Assembly (NCBI GenBank): GCA_027943335.1
Contig: BSBK01002795.1
Coordinates: 496,001 to 560,000 of the forward strand
Direction of reading: 5' to 3'
DNA from: Chamaecyparis obtusa
Lineage: Eukaryota > Streptophyta > Pinopsida > Cupressales > Cupressaceae
Length of the DNA stretch: 64,000 bases
Shown here one piece after another: positions 1-11,163 of the stretch. The first letter of the stretch is position 1. Every line of letters starts with the position of its first letter. The position numbers and the translations under genes are program-made. The notes under the pieces are model-generated. The model had not been told where the DNA came from, did not search any database, and saw only the letters and a program-made list of their open reading frames with translations.

Positions 1-106
1 CCAAACCTAATAGTTCACCCATAAACTATGCTTTGAAATTGTAATGCATCTTCTAACAGCTTTTGGAATACCCATAGATCCACCTTCTTGTATCACCATA
101 GAATAT

Positions 107-395
107 AAAATGCATGTCTCCTCAGGATTTAAAAACTTATGTGTATTACCTTCGGAAGATTTAGCATATTAAAAATTGGAAAATGCATGTCTCTTTAGGA
201 TTTAGTGACTTATGTGTGTTACCTTCAGATAATTTAGCATATTGAAAATTGAAAAATGCATGTCTCTTCAGGATTTAGCAACTTATGTGTGTTACTTTCA
301 GAGGATTTAGCATATTGAAAATTGAAAAATGCATCTCTTCAGGATTTAGCAACTCATATGCGTTACCTTTGGAAGATTTAGCATATAAATGAAAA
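107..395. repeat. Tandem repeat, about 73-bp unit, four copies
   Basis: A unit beginning AAAATGCATGTCTC and ending near GATTTAGCATAT repeats with starts near 111, 183, 257 and 330, spacing 72 to 74 bp. Copies differ by scattered substitutions and small indels. It lies left of element F, probably within the older DNA that F entered. No coding capacity is seen. Confidence 0.85.
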
Positions 396-693
396 AATAT
401 AGTACAAGGGAGACTCTATATATGACCCCCTCCTTATTGTCATTGTCTACTAGACATGATAAGGAAGAGAAAGAGGATACCTACTTCATAATGTAAGGGG
501 ATATCCTGTTTACAACAATGTATACTACATTCCTAGAGAAGGCTATTGACCCCTACATCCAAGAGTATAGATAATCGTGAAAATGATATGTCACTTATGG
601 AAAGGGATTCTGAAAGAGAAAAAGATCTTATCAAAAAGACCCCCATCGTAGAGGAGTGCTTTAAGATAAAATATCATCTTTCAATGTATAAAT
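396..693. other. Unassigned DNA left of element F
   Basis: No gene or domain is recognised. The last five bases (689-693, TAAAT) nearly match the five bases after F (10634-10638, TAAAC) and are read as F's target-site duplication. The stretch may be the distal part of element G, cut off by the F insertion. Confidence 0.4.
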
Positions 694-1711
694 TGTATGC
701 ACCCTAAAATGGTCGACTAGACTTTGGGCCCCCATTCAACAATTTATCAAATCCCTGAATCAATATTTTCAAATATCAACAATATCAATTATATCAATTT
801 CCTTGATCAAATCATAATCAATTCAATATTTCCTAAGGTTTGAGCCTTATTTAATTTAAAAGAGAAAAGAAATAAAAATAAAAATCTTATTTAATTAAGA
901 GAACATGCTCCTTTTAATTAATTAAAAATCTCTTTTAATTAAATAATAAAATCACTTTATCCTAAGCCTTTATTTAATTAAAACGAATTTCCTCCCCTTT
1001 TATTTAAATAAAAAATCTCCACTTTTCTTCTTATCCTATGTTGCACAAATAAAGCATTATTCTTATTTTATAAAAAGAGAAAAAACACTTTTTGTCTCAT
1101 ATGGACATAAAGTCAACTCCTATTTTCTTATTGGAGGATATTTGTGCACAAGGATCAAGCTTCTATTTTTCTCCACCATTGATTAAGTCTTTTGCCTCTT
1201 AATCTCAATGGTCCATTTTCATCTCATTCTCTATAAAAGAAAAACTCTCTTCCTCATTTTCATTTCTTAAGTTTTTATGCTAATGTTATGCTGTAGGATT
1301 TTTGGGTCATTTTGGAGCTCTTTGAAAACATTCTACATCCAAGCTTTGAAGACTTGTTATTGCATTTCATTGTAGTTGCATATTTCTTTTCTTAGTTGCA
1401 TTATCGTGGCATATTAGCTTAGATTTCCTTTTATGCAATAGATTAACTTGCATTGTCATATAGATTTGCATTGCATTGCATCCATATTGATTTCATTAGA
1501 GATATTGGCATTTTTTCTCTTATCATTGATTTGGAATATCTCATTGTATGGTTGACTAGCAAGGTCATGAGTTTATAGCTCTAGCTGAGAGCAATTTTAC
1601 AAATTTTGCAACTCCATGCATAGAGAGCTATAGATCGATTTGTGAGGGCTCATTCTTGAGTTTTATTGCATGTAAGAATTCATAAAAGTGTGGTCACATT
1701 TTCACCATACA
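694..1711 (+). repeat. Element F 5' LTR (1018 bp)
   Basis: Starts TGTATGCACC and ends in CATACA. It is collinear with 9638-10633 except for an extra segment of about 22 bp near 920-945, a local duplication of an ATTAA-rich tract, plus substitutions. A TATA box is at 1232-1239. Confidence 0.92.
1232..1239 (+). promoter_or_regulatory. TATA box in F 5' LTR
   Basis: TATAAAAG follows CTCATTCTC. The same motif is kept in the 3' LTR at 10154-10160. The position, a little over half way along the LTR, suits the U3/R boundary. Confidence 0.6.
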
Positions 1712-1715
1712 TTTT

Positions 1716-1733
1716 TGGCACCCACCGTGGGGC
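1716..1733 (+). other. Primer-binding site of element F (tRNA-Lys type)
   Basis: TGGCACCCACCGTGGGGC begins 4 bp after the LTR. From knowledge of plant tRNA-Lys(CUU), whose 3' end runs GCCCCACGGTGGGCGCCA, 17 of 18 positions are complementary. The tRNA identity is from memory and was not searched. Confidence 0.75.
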
Positions 1734-3079
1734 AACCCACCTCTTGCATGCTGGTTTTGATTATTTTTGGAGCTAACCCTTGTGCAGATTTGTTTGGAGA
1801 CAAAAAAACCCTAGATTTGAAAGATTTGATCATATCTCCCAAATGGTTTGGTGTTTTAGTCTGAAAATGTTTTTGTAGGTTGGTGACATATCAGAGAAGC
1901 TCCAACAAAAATTTTAGAATATTCAGAGGTAATTTGTATTTTTTATGATTTTTTCTTGATTTTTCATAAAAAAATGATTTTTGGCGCAAATCAACATATT
2001 TTTTGGAAACTTTTACATTTATGGAAAGGTCTTGAAATTATATAGGGGGTCCATTCATTGTGTTTTTAATTTAAAAATCATATCATAACTCATTTGGTCA
2101 ATTTATAAAAACTGATCTATTTTGGTAAAATGGGTCTCTAGAGTACAAATGAAGAGATTTTTCTAAAATTTTTACATTTTTGGAAAGCTCTCTATTTTTT
2201 GATAAAGGTATCTTTTCTACATTTTAGGTTTAGGGTCCAAATTCATGTGGTAAAAATCAGATCTTGTTGACTAGGTCAAATGCAAAAAAAATAAAATTTT
2301 GTGATGGGTATGCACTTATTTTTCATTGTTCAATGCATGATATGAGTTATTATTTGGATTATTTGCTAGTTATCATTTCTCCTAAAAAATTATTTTCAAA
2401 TCTAACTCTAGGGTTTGCATAAATTGGATATACATTGCATATCTTGTTTGCTTGTTTTCTTGTCTTGTTCATTTGAAGGTGCTCTTGCTTTCATGGAAAA
2501 TGCTTAAAACAAATCATTGGACTTGAGGTACTTTGTTCTATCTCTAAAACATTTGGATCTTGGGATTAAAATTGAACCTCTCATGTGTTTGGCTTGAGTG
2601 TTTACATACTTTCATAGAACACATTTCAATTGATGCTCTTAATGGGAAATGAATGAACATATATTTGCTTTCATAAAAGTTTGTGTAAGTGAATGCTTGT
2701 GTTTAAACTTTAAGTAATTCTTAGTTCCAATATCAAATATCTCATTGAGTGATTGAGGGCATGGATTCATTCCTTTTTTACATAGGGAGTTAAATGCACC
2801 ACTTTGTAAACTCACTCTATGTTTGCTTGGAAAGTTAAATATTCCATTGATTCAACCCTTTGTCATTTGTGAGTAGTATTGATAAGCAACTTTAGATTAC
2901 TTTTGATTGATCTTGTTAGCTAAATTGGGTGTTGGACTCACTTATTTCTAATCACCCCTCATTACCGCCCTTTGGATGCAAGCTCAAAATTCATACATAG
3001 GGGAGGGGTCTTCTTGAAAAGAGCGTTAAGTGTTCCACAAAGTTTCCCCCTTTTTATGCTTTCTTGATCTCATTAGTTT
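1734..3079. other. Element F 5' untranslated interior
   Basis: AT-rich leader between primer site and repeat array. No ORF of note. Degenerate single copies of the 44-bp repeat further on (a GAGTTAAATG-type core) are visible near 2786 and 3020. Confidence 0.5.
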
Positions 3080-3440
3080 TCTAAGGTGTGGAATCACTTT
3101 GAGTTTGAGTGAGGAGTTAAATGTTCCACTTTTGGACTCACTTTGAGTTTGTGTGAGGAGTTAAATGTTCCACTTTTGGACTCAGTTTGAGTTTGTGCGA
3201 GGAGTTAAATGTTCCACTTTTGGACTCACTTTGAGTTTGTGCGAAGAGTTAAATATTTCACCTTGTGGACTCACTTCACATTCACTTGAAGAGTTAAATG
3301 TTCCACTTTTGGACTCACTTCACATTCACTTGAAGAGTTAAATGTTCCACTTTTGGACTTGCTTCACATTCACTTGATGAGTTAAATGTTCCACTTTTGG
3401 ACTCACTTCACATTTACTTGAAGAGTTAAGTGTTCCACCT
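3080..3440. repeat. 44-bp tandem array inside element F
   Basis: The core GAGTTAAATGTTCCAC recurs with starts at 3114, 3158, 3202, 3246, 3291, 3335, 3379 and 3423, spacing 44 bp with one step of 45. Two subtypes exist: the first units carry CTTTGAGTTTGTG and later ones CTTCACATTCACTTG, so the array grew by local duplication in two phases. No protein reads through it. Confidence 0.93.
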
Positions 3441-4234
3441 TTAGTGCTTTAAATACTTTTGATAGTGAATTACTTAATTTTATTTTTTAGAAGGCCTGCT
3501 TGGGGACACACCACCTCAAGGGATGACCTTAACTCCCATGTTCTGATAGAGTATAAATAGCCAGGTGGTGAATCGAAAGACACCTCTCTTGGGAATTGAG
3601 TTTGATATCACTCTTGGCTAAGCCTCAAAGAACTTTATACCTTTGAGAAGTGAAGGAGGAGATTTGGGTTACCGTCTCCCCCCAGATGTGTGATTTTGGA
3701 TTCTTCTCATCTATGGATTTGGGCCTCACGTACCTTGTGTATATTGAGAACTCCTTTTAGAAAGCCACGTATATCCTTGTAGACAGCTTGTTAAGGTGTT
3801 TTTGTGTTCTATGTGCCTACTAAAACATTTTCAAGAACATACACAAGTAGAATCCCTAAGGAGTAAAGAATACTAAGTCACTATCTCTATTCATGTGCAA
3901 GGTTTCTTTGTCTCTCGCCCATTGCTTGAAGACTATTTGATTGAACTCCCTGGTTGTTGTTCTATGTGCTTGATAATCATTGCAGAATCTTTTGAAAGAT
4001 CTAATTGGAATATTGAAATTAAGTTTCATCCTACTATAGTGAGTTCTCCTTAGAATCTTGCTCTTCCTTGGTTAATCCAAGTTAGATCCTAGGTGCTATC
4101 ATGTTGCTCAACATCTCAATGAACGTTATGGTATCAATTGCATAAGATGACTCTTAGTCTTCTTCTTTCTTCTCCATTTCCCATGTTCTTCTAAAGTCTT
4201 CTATTCCCATGGGAAATTTATTCTTCCTCTCTTC
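3441..4234. other. Element F leader before the ORF
   Basis: Nothing recognisable. The stretch links the 44-bp array to the Ser-rich ORF. Confidence 0.4.
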
Positions 4235-6899
4235 TTGATTCTTTTCCTCTTACTATCTAGTCTACCTTCTTCTATTCATCTATTCATTTCTTCCATGCTT
4301 GATTCCTCCTCTTTTATAACCATGAATCTTGACTATCTAGTTTTGGAACCTTTATTAAGAATAGATGATCTTGAGCTCATTGATGTATTTGAAAAGTGTT
4401 ATTCCTCCAAAATTCTCATGAGTGATGAATTTATGACAAAAATAAAAGAAAAATTGATTAAATCAAATGCCTTTGCTAGAATCATACTCATGATCTCATC
4501 CAAATATTCTTCATCTTCTAAATCTTCTCATCATTCCTCACATTCTAAATTTTATCACAATTCTTCTAAACATTATTCTCATTCTTCCTCATCTTCCAAA
4601 TCTTACCATGACTCTTCTAAATATTATTCGCATTCTTCATTATCCAAGTCTTCTTCTTCCACTAAGTCTTCAATTTCCTCTTCTTCATGATCTCATTCTT
4701 CTTCTACTTTTCCCAAGAGTCTTACTTCTCTTCAGAAGACATACCATAAAGAGCAACATGATAGTCCTTGTGATGTCTCTTCCACAAAGACTAATACACC
4801 CACCTATGATGACTATGATGACTATGATGATGGACAATGTAGTGATGCCCATGAAACTTCTATTCTTAAGGATCATCCTTGTGGTACACTTGTGATTTCT
4901 AAGGGGGAGTCATATTGGGTAGACTATGATGGTGATCCATATGTCTCTAAATTTGAAGAATTCTTTGATGATTTTTGTGAACAATACTATATTCCTACTG
5001 AGGAAGAGAAAATCTACCACGCTGATTTCAAACATCAAAAGAATCTCTCCTCTAAAAGTTCTCATGCTAAAAATAAAGGTTGCGCTCTCAAGCAAGATCA
5101 TATTAATGTTGAACCTTTGTCTTTTGATGGTTCCCTTCCATCCTCTACTTCCTCCAATACCCACACATTTTGTAAAGCTTTTGAGTCTTCCCAATTTTTC
5201 ATAAATCCTTCATCCAATAAAGATCCTAAGGCTTTCCATGTGGTTCCTTATATTTATTCTCAAGGGCCACCTCTTAAAGATACTCAAGCTAACCTTCACT
5301 TGGCTACAAATACTTTCAATAATGCTAAGCCTAAAGAGCCTAAGCCTTTATATGCTACTTCAGCTGGTCCTTCACTATCTCTTCCAAAGTCTTCCATACA
5401 ATTCCAACATGCTTCCTCATCCTTAGAAGTGGCTCCATGTCAAGAGGACTCTAAAAATGATAAAGAAAAAAATATAAAAAAAGGATCAAGATCAAGAACC
5501 CTCCATGTCATCCAATCCTTTTCATGATGTCTCTCCTCCATTTCATGGTTCTTTTGATCCTCTATGCTCTTCCGCATTCATTCCACCATCTCCTAAGCAA
5601 GATCAAGATACTACTTACACCATTGAGCTTATTAATAATCAAAATAACCTTACTACACTTGCGCTTTCCAAAGATGATACTTCCATTAAGATTATTAAAA
5701 ATGGTGTTGTTACTTCCAATGTTAAGCCTATTGAAAATCAAGAAAAAAAATGATACGCTTATGCTATCCAAAGCTCCTTGTCAAGATCAAAGTCTTCCAT
5801 CTTCTTGTTCTACCATTCCATGTTTGCTTCCGCTTTCTACTCTTCCTAAGTCTTTGCAAGCTTTGAACAATCCTATCAAAGAAGTTACTCCTATTCAAGA
5901 TATCTAGGATCCTGTTGAAAATTCTAATGCTCACTCTAAAGATGTTGATATCCTTGGTTGTGATATAGATGATGATGAACTTATTGATTATTCTTTTGCA
6001 TCTTCCACTTCCATCCTTGGACCTCTTCCACCATTGCTAAGGACTTCACGTCTGCCTTCCATATTGGGTCCTTATGTCCCTTCACTTTCATCTCCTAATT
6101 CTCCTAATTCATCATCCATCTTGGGTTCGTACGTCCTTCCATCTCCTATCTTTCCTCGAGATCAACATAGATACATACCCTTGAATCCTTTTCATCCACC
6201 CATCCATCTAAACCAGTCATATCCTACTCCTTCTTCCATAAGTCCCAAGTCTTTTGGAAGTAACTTGAATGTTCAATACAAGAAAAAGAAGCAATACCAT
6301 AATCCATCAAAAAAAGAAGATGACCATGTCTCCTCTAATCGACGTGGAAACATAAAGTCAAAAGAGATATCTAAGAAGAAAATTACAAGACAAGTATGGG
6401 TTCCAAAATCCATCATTGAAGATATTCTCTCTAAATCATCAAAAGGAAATAAAAAGCCAATGACTATATGGATTCCAAGATCTCTCTTAAGAGAGTCTCA
6501 TGTTGAACAACAAGTGAAGTTGATATTCAAGCTTCCAAAGGCTTCCACTTCATTTTCTTCCAAAAACATTCTTCCATTCCATACGCTTGAACTGCAACCT
6601 CTACTAAATATTCACCATATTCCTTCTTGTATTCTTTCATTCATGTTTCCTCCATCTTCTCACCACCCTTCAAGGTGTGTTTTGACGTTGATCTTGCCTT
6701 CCTTTCCTTCATTATCCTTCTACCTTCTATCATTTTTCCTCACTTGCCTATTCCTCCTATCTTCCAACCTCACTCGCTTTACATAAAGACTTTCCATCTC
6801 CCTTTCCCTATTGATATCTTTGAGCATATCATTTTGAATCCTTTACATATCATGGTTTATCCTTTCAAGGAGCATTATCTAAAAAGCTTGCCTTCTTAA
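4235..6899 (+). pseudogene. Element F decayed ORF: Ser/Lys-rich protein of unknown family
   Basis: This reads as one ancestral ORF of about 850 codons, now broken. 4235-5527 is one frame with a TGA at 4688-4690; reading continues in frame across it. The first ATG is near 4295. An A-rich run near 5465-5485 shifts to the frame of 5505-5753, a run of eight A near 5743-5750 shifts again, a TAG lies at 5905-5907, and the C-terminal part shifts to a frame ending at 6899. The N-terminal third is a low-complexity Ser/His/Tyr/Lys tract, followed by an acidic stretch. Near 6390-6500 two related motifs occur about 27 residues apart, VWVPKSIIEDIL and IWIPRSLLRE. No CCHC knuckle or enzyme motif is visible. 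It occupies the place of gag, but I do not recognise the family. Confidence 0.6.
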
Positions 6900-6989
6900 A
6901 AATAAAAAATAAAAATAAAAAAAATTCACAAAAATAGAGAAATTCAAAAAATTCAAAAAATAAAATAAAAAATGAATAAATTAAAAATG

Positions 6990-7931
6990 TGTCATGGTGA
7001 AAACCTAGAAATAGGCACCTTGGTAGCAAAAGTAAAGAGAAATAAATTCATCCTATGGTGAAAACCACTCCCTTGTGGTGCCTTGGATAAGTACTGTGAT
7101 GAAAACCTGGCAATTAGGCGTCATGTGCAGCTCTTCTACATGTTTCATCCATTCTGCCTTCTCTCTTTGATCTTGACAAGGTTCACTTATAAACAAAAAT
7201 TTGGCTATCTTGTGAGCTATCTTATGATGATCTTGCTTTCATTCCTTTCATGTTTAGCCTTCATATTCATTTTCCTCCATTCATTCTATCCTTTCGCTAT
7301 CCTTTTCCCCTTTGGTCTTGATCTAAAAAAAAAGAGTAAAACATGATGCTATGAAACCTCTTGACATCTCTACTCCTTTGGATTGCATCCTTCCTTCTTT
7401 TGCAGTGCGGTTTTGTGACTTATCCTATGCTCACCTCTCATTGCTTGTCCAAATGCACTTTACATGACAATTTTTCCCTAGCTTGGGTACTCTTGAGGAG
7501 TTTGCCTTTGAGGATTTCTTCCCTTCATTCTCCTTCATTCTCTTATCTTCCATTTCTTCCACTAGCTTGCTTATCCATCTTGTCCTCCACATTGCTAGAT
7601 ATTGGGACTACACGATGTGATCTTGCTCATGAGTTTAATGCCCATTTTATTTGGGGGCATCCTTTGTACATATTTATTGATCCTGAAAAAAATACCAAAA
7701 AAATTGATATATGATGCTGAAAAAATCCTAAAAAGCATAAAAAGTCTTGAAAAAAATACAAAAAAAATTCAAAAAATTCAAAAAATCAAAAAAACAAATT
7801 GAAAACGTGCCTTGGTAAAAACCTAGAAACAGGCGCCTTGGTAGAAAAACTACAAAAAAATGAAAAAAAAAAGAAGAAAAATTACAATAAAAATCCAAGT
7901 GGTGAAAACCTGGAAACAGGCACTACTTGAG
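6990..7931. repeat. Dispersed degenerate repeats (GGTGAAAACCT...AGGCGCC) in F
   Basis: A module of 30 to 37 bp, TGGTGAAAACCTAGAAA followed by CAGGCGCCTTGGTAG, occurs in degenerate form near 6995, 7055, 7096, 7809 and 7892. The copies are separated by A-rich spacers and by two short ORF-like stretches (7083-7346, 7361-7714) that have no recognisable domain. Confidence 0.75.
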
Positions 7932-9392
7932 GCCTTTGCACCCCTATTTGTTAGCATGCGTCCTCGACACTTAGCCACTTTCTAGCATGCCTTGAGCTTA
8001 TTTAACTTGGTCTGGAATTGGTCTTTATCTTTGTCTAGGGGGCATAACTATTAGCATTGGTCTTTTAGGTGCGTTTGTCTCTTGGGGCATTTCACAACAG
8101 GTGTTTTTCAACACCACCCCAAATAGTGTTTTTCAACACTACCCTTGCGTCGAGTGTTTCTTAACAGTTATCAGATGTCTTTCCCACTAGTCTAAGTATG
8201 ATGCGATATTGCTCATTAGCAAATTTGATCATCAAAGTTTGACTCTATGACCAACACACACGCACTTAAAAAATCAACTCGCTTGAGATATGTTGACTTT
8301 ATTTTTCTTTGTGTGCTGTCTATGAGGATTTCTTTGATGAGTGGTCTCTCCTGAGAAGTTTTCAATGATGCATAGCTAGAAGACTAAGGGTATGAGAACA
8401 TGTTTATTTCTTTATCTGCTTGTGGGTATATTTTGTTGGTCCTAACTGTCATGAGCATTTATGCTGGTCTTACTTGACACTATGGATTAACAAGGTATTA
8501 TCCTTGACTATTTTGCGAGTGCATGCTTCTAGTTATCCTAACTTTCATGTGTCTTGATACAAGCATAATCTTACCATATCAAAATTAGGTAATCTCACTG
8601 CATTAGTCATCTTGACCTCCATGTCTTCGATGCCTAGGTGGGATTTCCACATTTCTATCTGATAAAGATCATATTCATATCCACATAGTTATGCTAGTGT
8701 GCATTGTATGATCTTGCGACGCTATCAATAAAGCTCGATGATGATAATTAGATCTCTATAGGTGATGTGACCTTGCAAGTCAACCACTTTCATAGTAGCT
8801 TGCATTCTTAGGTTCATCATAGTTTAGTTTTTGCATCTTGCATATGGAGAGAGCTCTCCTTTTTATCATCTATGGACTAGTTGGTCAGCTGTGCTCATTT
8901 TCTGATTCTTCTTGATCATATCTTTAATTTCTAGTATTTCATATCACATCATTTTCTATCTATTTTTGGACTCAAAATCAAAATTTGAGTCGCGTTTCTA
9001 AGCTTTCTCATTCTTCTATACAGTTGACTGACCTTTTGAGGTATAATTCTTTGATCTTTGATGGAATTTCTTCCTTTCCATGTCTTCCAAACTTCTAGTC
9101 TTTCATTCACCCCTTTCGCTTCCTTTCTCTAAGGTTTGACTTAATTTTTATCCTATATCTTTCCCAGTCAAACCTAGTCAACCTAGGGCATATCTTCACT
9201 ATTTGATAGTTATACTATCATGCTCCATCCTTCGATTATGATTTATTGTGACTTGATCAGGTTTATCAATTTGTTGTTCTCCTCTATCTGATTTTGATTT
9301 CAATTCCAAGGGGATAGTACCTATCAGCTTTAATCTTTGATTTAGCTTTATCATTCAGCTCAGCTTGAGATTCTTATTTTTAGACTTGATTA
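7932..9392. other. Element F 3' non-coding interior
   Basis: No ORF or domain seen. A short duplication, GTGTTTTTCAACAC, occurs near 8101 and 8131. Confidence 0.45.
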
Positions 9393-9540
9393 TCACCTAG
9401 TAGCAATGGTGGTGATTTTGTCTTTCAATTTTTATCTCCTATTTTTCAAACTTGATTATTGCCTAGCAACGACGGCGATAGTTTTGTCTAAGGCTTGATT
9501 TGCACCTAGTAGCGAAGGTGGTGGTCTTGTCTTTTAGCTT
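9393..9540. repeat. Three degenerate repeats before F 3' LTR
   Basis: A module containing CTTGATT, a CACCTAGTAGC-like core, a GGTGGTG-like core and TTTTGTCTT occurs near 9393, 9458 and 9492. The copies are imperfect and unevenly spaced. Confidence 0.7.
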
Positions 9541-9620
9541 TTTGCTTATTTTTTTCCTAATGTGTTCCCAAAATGAACACACATTTGAATTTTTTTGTGA
9601 TCCCAAATCGATCTCACATT

Positions 9621-9637
9621 AGACAAAGAGGGGCAAA
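9621..9637 (+). other. Polypurine tract of element F
   Basis: AGACAAAGAGGGGCAAA abuts the TG of the 3' LTR, the expected place for plus-strand priming. Only two of its 17 bases are pyrimidines. Confidence 0.8.
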
Positions 9638-10633
9638 TGTATGCACCCTAAAATGGTCGCCTAGACTTTGGGCCCCCATTCAACAATTTATCAAATCCCT
9701 AAATCAATATTTTCAAATATCAACAATATCAATTATATCAATTTCCTTGATCAAATCATAATCAATTCAATATTTCCTAAGGTTTGAGCCTTATTTAATT
9801 TAAAAGAGAAAAAAATAAAAATAAAAATCTTATTTAATTAAGAGAACATGCTCCTTTTAATTAAATAATAAAATCACTTTATTCTAAGCCTTTATTTAAT
9901 TAAAAGGAATTTCCTCCCCTTTTATTTAAATAAAAAATCCCCACTTTTCTTCTTATCCTATGTTGCACAAATAAAGCATTATTCTTATTTTATAAAAAGA
10001 GAAAAAACATTTTTTGTCTCATATGGACATAAAGTCAACTCTTATTTTCCTATTGGAGGATATTTGTGCACAAGGATCAAGCTTCTATTTTTCTCCACTG
10101 TTGATTAAGTCTTTTGCCTCTTAATCTCAATGGTCCATTTTCATCTCATTCTCTATAAAAGAAGAGCTCTTTTCCTCATTTTCATATCTTAAGTTTTTAT
10201 GCTAATGTTATGCTGCAAATTTTCTAGGTCATTTTGGAGCTCTTTGAAGATATTTTACATCCAAGCTTTGAAGACTTGTTATTGCATTTCATTGTAGTTG
10301 CATATTTCCTTTCTTAGTTGCATTATCATGGCATATTAGCTTAGATTTTCTTTTATGCAATAGATTAACTTGCATTGTCATATATATTTGCATTGCATTG
10401 CATCCATATTGATTTCATTGGAGATATTGGCATTGTTGCCCTTGTCGTTGATTTGGAATCTCTCATTGTGTGGTTGACTAGCAAGGTCATGAGTTTATAG
10501 CTCTAGCTGAGAGCAATTTTACAAATCTTGCAACTCCATGCATAGAGAGCTATGGATCAATTTGCGAGGGCTCATTCTTGAGTTTTCTTGCATGTAAGGA
10601 TTCATAGAAGTGTGGTCACATTTTCATCATACA
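9638..10633 (+). repeat. Element F 3' LTR (996 bp)
   Basis: Direct copy of 694-1711 with TGTATG/CATACA ends. It is shorter by about 22 bp because it lacks the local duplication in the 5' copy. TATA box at 10154-10160. Confidence 0.92.
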
Positions 10634-11163
10634 TAAACCAGGTGAGAACAAAGATTCAATCATCAAGCCCCCTGTAATCAAGAGGAAGAGGAATCTTTGA
10701 ATTGAGGGAAACAAATCTAATTACCAAAGAAAGGGAAAGAGTTTATAAAGAACATAATTTGTAAAATAGATAAGAGGTGATGACCTGGGACAAAAGCCTC
10801 TCATATAAAAATGATATCCACAGTCAAAACATCGGTCAGTATAATGAAATAATGTTTCCAAACAAACAAATGCAACTAAACTAAGGAAAGTAGATCCCTA
10901 GACAAAGAGAAAGAAGGAAGAACCTTTCCCCCTAGGGATGAAAGAAAGGGATACCTTTGCAAAACAAATGTCTTAGAAAAGATATCTTGAATATAGAATA
11001 AAATCTATGGATGATTATAAACATAATACAAAAACCATAGAGAAAAAGGGAAGAAAGAATACCAATTAAGCCCACAATATATGCCAAGAGCCTAATGGAT
11101 CCTATAATGCTAGATGGAAATACACCTCTTGCCCCCTAGTCTAGACACAAGAGGAGAAGAAAT
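10634..11163. other. Unassigned DNA right of element F
   Basis: No ORF of note. It starts with the probable F TSD (TAAAC) and leads into the minus-strand ORFs of element G, so it is probably G interior. Confidence 0.4.

Larger units (their letters stand above)
694..10633 (+). mobile_element. Element F: large non-autonomous LTR retrotransposon, 9.9 kb
   Basis: Two direct LTRs (694-1711 and 9638-10633) begin TGTATG and end CATACA, a perfect 6-bp terminal inverted repeat. A primer-binding site follows the left LTR and a purine tract abuts the right one. Flanks are TAAAT and TAAAC, a TSD with one mismatch. The 7.9-kb interior has one decayed ORF (4235-6899) and long non-coding stretches with several tandem repeats. 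I see no protease, RT, RNase H or integrase motif in any frame, so the element probably moved with proteins supplied by a partner, as large retrotransposon derivatives do. The structure is seen directly; the mobilisation mode is inference. Confidence 0.9.

Noticed and set aside
3080..3440. Evenly spaced array that could suggest CRISPR
   Set aside because: The whole 44-bp unit is repeated with no unique spacers, and it sits inside a plant LTR element.
7083..7714. Two hydrophobic ORFs in F interior
   Set aside because: Broken frames in T-rich DNA between repeat modules; no motif and no continuity with the upstream ORF.
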